Origin: Faecalicatena contorta
GTDB taxonomy: Bacteria > Bacillota > Clostridia > Lachnospirales > Lachnospiraceae
Direction: 5' to 3'
Length of the DNA stretch: 59,012 bases
Assembly: GCF_021531995.1 (NCBI RefSeq)
Contig: NZ_JAFBIZ010000005.1
Span: forward strand, 1 to 59,012
The position numbers and the translations under genes are program-made. The notes beneath the pieces are model-generated. The model saw nothing but the letters and a program-made list of their open reading frames with translations, was not told where the DNA came from and made no database searches. This document shows positions 53,800-59,012 of this stretch, in pieces. How positions within the stretch are numbered: the stretch's first letter is position 1; each line of letters starts with the position of its first letter.

Positions 53800-53928
53800 T
53801 TATCTCATACTTTTTATATATTCAGTAACGCCTTCACTGACTAACTGTTTGGAAAGTTCACCAATCTGCTCAAGGGTACATTCCTTTTGATGGTCATACC
53901 AGAAATGCTTCCATTGAGTTTTTTTGAA
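53800..53928 (-). pseudogene. Unidentified gene 3' fragment
   Basis: A frame of about 42 residues ends at 53800 and reads FKKTQWKHFWYDHQKEC, then TLEQIGELSKQLVSEGV and TEYIKSMR. It has no start, but its amino-acid composition looks like a real protein C-terminus rather than random AT-rich sequence. It may be the tail of a lost gene. I cannot name the family. The rest of 53700-54010 holds no other gene. Confidence 0.3.
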
Positions 53929-54026
53929 GATTTACTGATTTTTTACGAAATTCTGTAAAAATATGGTACACTGTCAAAAGGTAACTCTTGGATACCGGGA
54001 ATCCATAACTGGAGGTGCTTTATTCC

Positions 54027-54611
54027 ATGTATCACTACTATATGTTCCACAAGCCTTTCGGCTGTGTCACTGCCCGCCGGGATGACCGCTATCCGACGGT
54101 CATGGACTATTTTTCCGAACTTCACAATGACAATCTGAATCCGGTAGGACGTCTGGACCGCGAGACCACCGGGCTTCTTCTGATCACCGATGACGGCATG
54201 TGGAATCAGAAACTTACTCACCCGGCTTATCACAAAGAAAAGACCTATGAATTTACGGTTCTTGGAGACCTGACCGAAGAGAGAATCCGCGCATTAGAAA
54301 ACGGCGTCCTCTTAAAGGGCGCCGCCAGTCTTACTTCTCCTGCCCGGATCACAATCACCGGGCACAATATTCTTTCTGCTATTCTTCCTTCTCTCCACCC
54401 GGAAGTACAGGCATCCATCTCCTCTAATCTGCCGGAGCATCCTGTCACCTTCGGAACCATCACAATCACCGAGGGAAAGAAACGGCAGATCCGCCGTATG
54501 ATGAAGTATGTTCATTGCTGTGTGATTGAGCTGAAACGCATCTCCATCGGCAATATTCGACTGGATCCTCAGCTAAAACCGGGGGAATGGAAAGAATTCT
54601 TTCCTGACTGA
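54027..54611 (+). CDS. RsuA/RluF-type pseudouridine synthase without S4 domain
   Basis: A 194-residue pseudouridine synthase of the RsuA/RluB/E/F group. The catalytic Asp is in NPVGRLDRETTGLLLITDDG near residue 42; HPAYHKEKTYEFTVLGDL near 72 and TITEGKKRQIRRMMKYV near 150 are the other family blocks. It begins directly with MFHKPFGCVTARRDDRYPTV, so the N-terminal S4 RNA-binding domain of RsuA is absent, as in RluE-like forms. The target (16S or 23S rRNA) is not determinable. GGAGG lies 11 bases before ATG 54027; a GTG at 54015 is an alternative. It converges with the next gene, the stop codons being adjacent. Confidence 0.85.
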   Translation: MYHYYMFHKPFGCVTARRDDRYPTVMDYFSELHNDNLNPVGRLDRETTGLLLITDDGMWNQKLTHPAYHKEKTYEFTVLGDLTEERIRALENGVLLKGAASLTSPARITITGHNILSAILPSLHPEVQASISSNLPEHPVTFGTITITEGKKRQIRRMMKYVHCCVIELKRISIGNIRLDPQLKPGEWKEFFPD

Positions 54612-55667
54612 TTATTTGGATGCTACCTGAACACAGTGTTCTCTTACCCACTCTTTGACCAGGTTATTGAGGACAATATCCTTCAGATCTTCTTCTGAAG
54701 CTGCTTCCTTCAGAGAATCAACATCCGTATATCCGTACAGATCAGCCAGCTCTTTCAGCTCTTTTTCATAGGTTTCATCATCCATCTTAATCTTCTCTTT
54801 GTCAGCAATGGCTTCTGTTGCCATCTTCTGCTTAATATTTTCCTTTGCAACGTCTTCGACCTGCTGTTCAAAGTCCTCGACCGTTGTTCCCATCTGAGTT
54901 TCGATAAAGTCTTCATACTCCTGTCCATAATATTCAGCTGCTGTCTTATACTGTTCGATCAGTGAATCTGAGAACTCTTTCACTTCATCCTCCGGGTATT
55001 TTTTCACTTCCGTATTCTCCAGAACCTTATCCCATGCTTCCTGTGTAAGAGAATCTTCGTAATTCTGCTCGTTGTCTTCTTCCAGCTGCTTCTTAACTTC
55101 TTCCTTATATTCCTTTACATTGGCAGACTCTTCAGACACCTGTTTTACAAAATCATCCGTCAGTTCCGGAACTTCCGTCTGAGCAATGGATTTTACAGTA
55201 ATCGTAAATACAACATCTTTTCCAGCCAGATCTGTATTGTCATAATCATCCGGGAATTTTCCATTCCAGTCATAAGTCTCTCCGATCTCGTGTCCGATCA
55301 CACTGTCTTCAAACCCTTCAATAAACTGTCCGGAACCAATTTCCAGCGGATAATCGGTGGAAGATCCACCGTCAAATTCTTCGCCATCTATCTTTCCGAC
55401 AAAATCAATCGTAGCCGTATCTCCACTTTCTACCGCACGGTCTGTGATCTCCTTTGTAGTCGCATTAGACTGCAAAGTGGCATTGATCGCATTCTCTACA
55501 TCTTCATCTGTAACCTCTTCCGGTTTTTCCACCTCTTCTACTTCTACACCCTTGTACATGCTGATCTTCAGTTCATCTGTTTCCAGACCCTTGCTAGCAG
55601 CACACCCGGACAGAAGCATGGAAGCTGCAAGAACTCCTGTTAATATAGCTATAACTTTCTTTTTCAT
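54612..55667 (-). CDS. Trigger-factor-like FKBP-type peptidyl-prolyl isomerase lipoprotein
   Basis: A 351-residue exported lipoprotein. The signal ends in the lipobox LLSGC near residue 22. An FKBP-type domain follows near 75-165 (SGDTATIDFVGKIDGEEFDG, YPLEIGSGQFIEGFEDSVIG), and residues 170-340 resemble the helical C-terminal arms of trigger factor (VSEESANVKEYKEEVKKQLE, KENIKQKMATEAIADKEKIK). The ribosome-binding N-domain of true trigger factor is lacking. It should help fold secreted proteins on the outer side of the membrane, a role comparable to PrsA. Start 55667 is set by GAGGTG. A promoter stands upstream. Confidence 0.85.
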   Translation of the reverse strand: MKKKVIAILTGVLAASMLLSGCAASKGLETDELKISMYKGVEVEEVEKPEEVTDEDVENAINATLQSNATTKEITDRAVESGDTATIDFVGKIDGEEFDGGSSTDYPLEIGSGQFIEGFEDSVIGHEIGETYDWNGKFPDDYDNTDLAGKDVVFTITVKSIAQTEVPELTDDFVKQVSEESANVKEYKEEVKKQLEEDNEQNYEDSLTQEAWDKVLENTEVKKYPEDEVKEFSDSLIEQYKTAAEYYGQEYEDFIETQMGTTVEDFEQQVEDVAKENIKQKMATEAIADKEKIKMDDETYEKELKELADLYGYTDVDSLKEAASEEDLKDIVLNNLVKEWVREHCVQVASK

Positions 55668-55726
55668 ATCGCACCTCATAATATCTTAATTAATTGCAGA
55701 CTGCGCCTTCATCAGACTACCATTAT

Positions 55727-55754
55727 GTTATAGCACATTCCGTTTCACATTCAA
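55727..55754 (-). promoter_or_regulatory. Promoter of the trigger-factor-like lipoprotein
   Basis: TTGAAT (55754-55749), 16 bp, TATAAC (55732-55727) on the minus strand, 60 bases before the start codon. Confidence 0.55.
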
Positions 55755-55794
55755 AGTGTTTTCACACATATTTCACTCTTTTATTCTCCGAACC

Positions 55795-57006
55795 CTATAA
55801 CAAAGGGGAAAACAGACGACATACATATTCCAGAAAATGAGTCCTGACAGAACGACTACGATACATGAGCTCTGACATCCTTGTACACTGCCTGCTGTCT
55901 GCCCAAAAGATTCTTTCACATGTTTTGGCTGTTTCCGAATCAAAGATCAGGGCATTCGCTTCACAATTCAGATGAAAGCTCCGCATATCCATATTCGCAC
56001 TTCCAATGCATGTCACTTTTTTGTCCACACACATGCACTTTGCGTGCAGGAATCCTTTCTCGTACCTGTAACAGACCGCCCCGTGCTTTACCATCTCTTC
56101 TATATAAGAGCTTGTTGCGCGATATACGATTGGATGATCCGGTTTGCACGGATACATAATACATACGAATATACCGTTTTCAAGTGCCTGAAGCAAAGCT
56201 TCCCGAATCTTCCTGTCTGGTACAAAATAAGGAGTCTGAATCAGAATTGCCTTCCTTGCATGCCGGATCAGATACAGATAATTATCACGAATCAAGGGAC
56301 GGAATGAATCCGGTCCTCCGGATATGATCTGGACTGCCTTATCTCCGGAACCATGATTCTGTATAGATTGAGCATTCTTGTGTTGCAGGATCAGTTCCTG
56401 ACTCGTCGCATAATACCAGTCACGAAAAAAACGCAGCAACAGGGTTACAACTGCGCTCCCCTCTATCCGGATATGTGTATCCCTCCAGTATCCAAATCTC
56501 CGATCATAACCCAGATACTCCTTTCCGATATTATATCCGCCAAGGAATCCAATCTTTCCGTCAATGACTGCTATCTTACGATGATTCCTGCAATTGACCC
56601 ATCTTCCGGAAAGCATCATTCCGAGACTTCTTCGTTGTCCGCCACCTATATTACCATCTGTCTTAGCCACATGAATTCCCTTGTTACGAAGCATATTCCA
56701 TCTGCCTGCACAGACATTCCGACTGCCCAGCCCATCAAACAGTATCCTGACTTCCACTCCCTGTCCGGCCTTTTTCCTCAGCACTTTTTCCATCTTCTTC
56801 CACACCAGATCCTCCCGGATGATATAATACTGCAGATAGATGGAAGATCTGGCCTTCTTCATCTCTACTATCAGTGCGTGAAACAGTTCTCTGCCCTCGG
56901 TATAGATCTGCACCTCATTGTCATCTGTCAGCACAGCATCTCCCATTCTGCGATTATAGCGTATTAATTCTTGATACACTTTAAACTCTGACTCTGGATT
57001 TCCCAT
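55795..57006 (-). CDS. cls: Cardiolipin synthase, phospholipase D family, lacking N-terminal membrane helices
   Basis: A 403-residue enzyme with two HKD catalytic motifs, NHRKIAVIDGKIGFLGGYNI near residue 140 and LHAKCMCVDKKVTCIGSANM near 320. It should join two phosphatidylglycerols into cardiolipin. Usual Cls proteins are about 480-510 residues and begin with two membrane helices; here the frame starts MGNPESEFKVYQELIRYNRR just before the catalytic part, and no hydrophobic sequence is coded upstream. AGGTGG precedes the ATG. It may be a naturally short form that binds the membrane peripherally, or an N-terminally shortened gene. Both active sites are intact. Confidence 0.85.
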   Translation of the reverse strand: MGNPESEFKVYQELIRYNRRMGDAVLTDDNEVQIYTEGRELFHALIVEMKKARSSIYLQYYIIREDLVWKKMEKVLRKKAGQGVEVRILFDGLGSRNVCAGRWNMLRNKGIHVAKTDGNIGGGQRRSLGMMLSGRWVNCRNHRKIAVIDGKIGFLGGYNIGKEYLGYDRRFGYWRDTHIRIEGSAVVTLLLRFFRDWYYATSQELILQHKNAQSIQNHGSGDKAVQIISGGPDSFRPLIRDNYLYLIRHARKAILIQTPYFVPDRKIREALLQALENGIFVCIMYPCKPDHPIVYRATSSYIEEMVKHGAVCYRYEKGFLHAKCMCVDKKVTCIGSANMDMRSFHLNCEANALIFDSETAKTCERIFWADSRQCTRMSELMYRSRSVRTHFLEYVCRLFSPLL

Positions 57007-57084
57007 ATCATTCCACCTGTCCGTTCTCTTTTGCCTCTATTATTCCTTTCTTTTCAGAAAACTAATCGAAAATCTTCGGAGCTC

Positions 57085-57113
57085 TTGCACTTGCCTTTAA
57101 AGAATGTTACAAT
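57085..57113 (+). promoter_or_regulatory. Sigma-A promoter of the small membrane protein gene
   Basis: TTGCAC (57085-57090), 17 bp, TACAAT (57108-57113), 35 bases before the GTG start. Confidence 0.75.
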
Positions 57114-57148
57114 ATACGTCATGAAAACAGATTTTTAGGAGGTACATT

Positions 57149-57589
57149 GTGAAGATATTTACAATCGTAATGCTTGTTATTCTTGTAGTATTAATCGTTG
57201 CATGCATCGTATTATATTTTTTAGGGAAGAGAGCAGAAAAGAAACAGGCTGAACAGCAGCAGCAGCTGGACGCAGTTGCACAGACAATGTCTATGCTCAT
57301 CATTGACAAGAAAAAGATGAGACTCAAAGACGCAGGATTTCCGCAGATCGTGATCGACAACACACCAAAGTATCTGCGCCGTTCCAAAGTTCCTGTTGTA
57401 AAAGCAAAGATCGGACCAAAGATCATGACCCTTATGTGTGACGCTCAGGTATATCCGCTGATTCCTGTAAAGAAGGAAGTAAAAGCTACCGTAAGCGGCA
57501 TCTACATTACGGCAGTAAAAGGCGTAAGAGGTTCACTGGAGACACCACAGAAGAAAAAAGGCTTTTTTGCAAGATTAACAGGCAAATAA
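57149..57589 (+). CDS. Uncharacterised single-pass membrane protein
   Basis: A 146-residue protein starting at GTG 57149 behind AGGAGGT, with its own promoter and terminator. Residues 3-27 are a membrane helix (FTIVMLVILVVLIVACIVLY), followed by a Gln/Lys-rich stretch (KKQAEQQQQLD) and a basic cytoplasmic domain with DKKKMRLKDAGFPQIVID, KVPVVKAKIGPKIMTLMCDA and a Lys-rich tail. I do not recognise a named family. The basic domain under the membrane suggests protein or RNA contact, as a guess only. Strong expression signals point to a real gene. Confidence 0.75.
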   Translation: MKIFTIVMLVILVVLIVACIVLYFLGKRAEKKQAEQQQQLDAVAQTMSMLIIDKKKMRLKDAGFPQIVIDNTPKYLRRSKVPVVKAKIGPKIMTLMCDAQVYPLIPVKKEVKATVSGIYITAVKGVRGSLETPQKKKGFFARLTGK

Positions 57590-57614
57590 TCCAAAAGCAT
57601 AAGATTAAGAAAAA

Positions 57615-57646
57615 AGCATTGGAGCTTAATGTTCCAATGCTTTTAT
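57615..57646. terminator. Bidirectional terminator between convergent genes
   Basis: AGCATTGGA (57615-57623) and TCCAATGCT (57633-57641) pair, with TTTTATA on the plus side and a T run on the minus side. The minus-strand gene's last codons and stop lie inside it. Confidence 0.75.
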
Positions 57647-58084
57647 ATTCAGCGATATATTACAATCTGCCACCGGTTCACTGTTAATATCCAGCGCATA
57701 ATTGACACGAACTTCTATCAGTGATTCCCTGACATCTACACGCATCTCTTTTGTATGAACTCCCATCATCAGTTCTCCATAGGGTGTCTCATACTCTGTC
57801 ATATGAATCTTATCCTTTTCAAATATCATATGCGTATTCGTCAGTCCGCTTTTGATAATCTCCAGTTTCTCTTCCCCGGTAATACGTACTTTGTTCTTAA
57901 TGACTCCCGGTACCCCTTCCACGACTTCATCATAAAGGACATAGTGTTTGCCGTTTTTCAGATAATAAGCGGCCGGTGTAATCATCTCAATCGGCTCATT
58001 ATCTTCACCATTTTCACAATCATCTGCATATCCGGACACCTCATAATGCAGCCCGGATATACTGAGCAGTACATCTTTCGTCAT
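57626..58084 (-). CDS. DUF1934 family protein
   Basis: A 152-residue beta-rich protein matching DUF1934 (YwiB-like, lipocalin-type fold). Typical blocks are KDVLLSISGLHYE at the start, NGKHYVLYDEVVEGVPG near residue 45, VRITGEEKLEIIKSG near 66, HMIFEKDKIHMTEYETPYGE near 84 and VNYALDINSEPVADCNISL near 128. It is probably cytoplasmic. Its function is unknown. It follows murI by 9 bases and shares the operon, and its 3' end forms part of a terminator. Confidence 0.85.
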   Translation of the reverse strand: MTKDVLLSISGLHYEVSGYADDCENGEDNEPIEMITPAAYYLKNGKHYVLYDEVVEGVPGVIKNKVRITGEEKLEIIKSGLTNTHMIFEKDKIHMTEYETPYGELMMGVHTKEMRVDVRESLIEVRVNYALDINSEPVADCNISLNIKALEH

Positions 58085-58093
58085 AATCTCTCC

Positions 58094-58915
58094 TTAATAC
58101 TCTTCTATATTAATCTGCTTTGTCTTTGTCACATCATATGGAAGAATGGAATCTGCAAATCTGGTAAACTTCCCTGCCGCATCACTGACATAGAAGTCAT
58201 AAGTTCCAGGCTCGCCGGAATGATTGGCAATATTACTTTCTTTCAATATTGCTTTCAGATCCATCGCTGTCTCATATGCAGGATTCACAATATGTACTTT
58301 CTCCCCGAAATACTCCATAATTCTGGAGCGAAGAAGCGGATAATGGGTACATCCGAGAATCAAAGTATCAATATCCGTCTTCTTCATATCCGCCAGATAG
58401 ATATCAATCACTTCCTCTGTGATTCTGTGCTTTGCAAATCCCTCTTCCACCAGCGGAACAAAAAGCGGACACGGCTTTCCTACCACCTCTGCATCCGCTT
58501 TCAGACTGCGGATTACTTTCGTATATGTCTCACTCTGTATCGTTGCCTCTGTCCCCAGAACACCAATCTTTCCATTTCTCGTCTCCGATACAGCAGCTCT
58601 CGCTCCCGGTATGATCACTCCAATGATCGGGATATCAAACTCCTTCTGTACAGTGTCCAGTGCCAGTGCGCTGGCTGTATTACACGCAATTACAATCGCC
58701 TTAACCTTCTTGGTTCTTAAGAAATGAATGATCTGTCTTGAGAAACGGATAATATTATTTTTTGACTTACTTCCATAAGGAACTCTTGCTGTATCTCCGA
58801 AATACACCACATTCTCCTCGGGCAGCTGACGCATGATCTCTCTTGCAACAGTAAGTCCACCCACACCTGAATCAAACACTCCGATTGGTGCTGTATTATT
58901 ATTTTCCATAGCCAT
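58094..58915 (-). CDS. murI: Glutamate racemase
   Basis: A 273-residue enzyme making D-glutamate for peptidoglycan. The active-site blocks are PIGVFDSGVGGLTVAREIM near residue 10, YFGDTARVPYGSKS near 38, the first catalytic Cys in VIACNTASALALDTV near 76 and the second in LILGCTHYPLLRSRIME near 187. It starts behind AAGGAG; ATG 58909 is an alternative two codons in. DUF1934 follows in the same transcript. Length is normal. Confidence 0.96.
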   Translation of the reverse strand: MAMENNNTAPIGVFDSGVGGLTVAREIMRQLPEENVVYFGDTARVPYGSKSKNNIIRFSRQIIHFLRTKKVKAIVIACNTASALALDTVQKEFDIPIIGVIIPGARAAVSETRNGKIGVLGTEATIQSETYTKVIRSLKADAEVVGKPCPLFVPLVEEGFAKHRITEEVIDIYLADMKKTDIDTLILGCTHYPLLRSRIMEYFGEKVHIVNPAYETAMDLKAILKESNIANHSGEPGTYDFYVSDAAGKFTRFADSILPYDVTKTKQINIEEY

Positions 58916-58952
58916 GTATCTCCTTTATTAATTACATCCACTCGTATTACCT

Positions 58953-58981
58953 ATTGTATCCTCTTGTACCGCAGTTTTCAA
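58953..58981 (-). promoter_or_regulatory. Sigma-A promoter of murI
   Basis: TTGAAA (58981-58976), 17 bp, TACAAT (58958-58953) on the minus strand, about 38 bases before the start codon. Confidence 0.75.
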
Positions 58982-59012
58982 GTGTATAGATTTTTTCTAT
59001 TAGTATTTTTTC

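Noticed and set aside
1-59012. Mobile elements, prophage or plasmid functions
   Set aside because: No transposase, integrase, relaxase, phage structural or replication-initiation gene could be recognised on either strand.

Overview
The window reads as chromosome of a spore-forming, strictly anaerobic member of the Clostridia, most likely Lachnospiraceae. The evidence is the FabH/ACP/FabK-type fatty-acid operon with a fused accD-accA gene and a FabT-like MarR regulator, the spoIIA-sigF and spoVA sporulation operons, [FeFe]-hydrogenase maturases HydE and HydF, a valine T-box and a BspA-like surface protein with choline-binding-type repeats. No phage, insertion sequence, integrase, plasmid or CRISPR feature was recognised.

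Layout. 1-7 kb: a decayed arsenic locus (arsR fragment, acr3 with a deletion), an intact GPH transporter plus lysophospholipase-like hydrolase operon, then a dead ABC-2 exporter locus with its frameshifted regulator. 7-10.7 kb: a barnase/barstar pair, a strong palindromic element, a Na/Pi symporter and purC. 10.8-18.3 kb (minus strand): spoVAA-AE with a sigma-G-like promoter and a small upstream gene, a collapsed oligopeptide-transporter remnant, then spoIIAA-spoIIAB-sigF and a TPR membrane protein. 18.3-25 kb: a T-box-controlled valS, an LTA-synthase-like gene, folC and a tiny acidic gene. 25-30 kb: an AEC transporter, a hypoxanthine-DNA glycosylase, then hydE-hydF behind a leader RNA with mutually exclusive hairpins, followed by a deletion-bearing aspA. 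30.3-34.4 kb: a fructose PTS locus in which fruK and the DeoR regulator are intact but fruA and ptsI are fused remnants. 34.5-46.1 kb: the fatty-acid operon fabH-acpP-fabK-fabD-fabG-fabF-accB-fabZ-accC-accDA-NPD-fabT-cobB. 46.2-59 kb: serine dehydratase, a DUF4317 protein, tRNA-Leu(CAG), the large surface protein, a pseudouridine synthase, a trigger-factor-like lipoprotein, a cardiolipin synthase, a small membrane protein, DUF1934 and murI.

Two themes stand out. First, an unusually dense set of genes is broken by internal deletions, frameshifts or single in-frame stops (acr3, arsR, the ABC exporter and its regulator, opp, aspA, fruA, ptsI), several at visible short direct repeats, while essential and sporulation genes are intact. 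This looks like ongoing loss of accessory transport and catabolism. Second, several regulatory devices are readable at base level: a FabT-type operator pair bracketing the fabH promoter, a valine T-box with a GUA specifier, a tandem-repeat operator on the fruK promoter, an inverted repeat bracketing the GPH -10 box, and the hydEF leader. The leader has the architecture of a transcription-attenuating riboswitch, but I cannot match it to a known class; it is the best candidate here for something undescribed.
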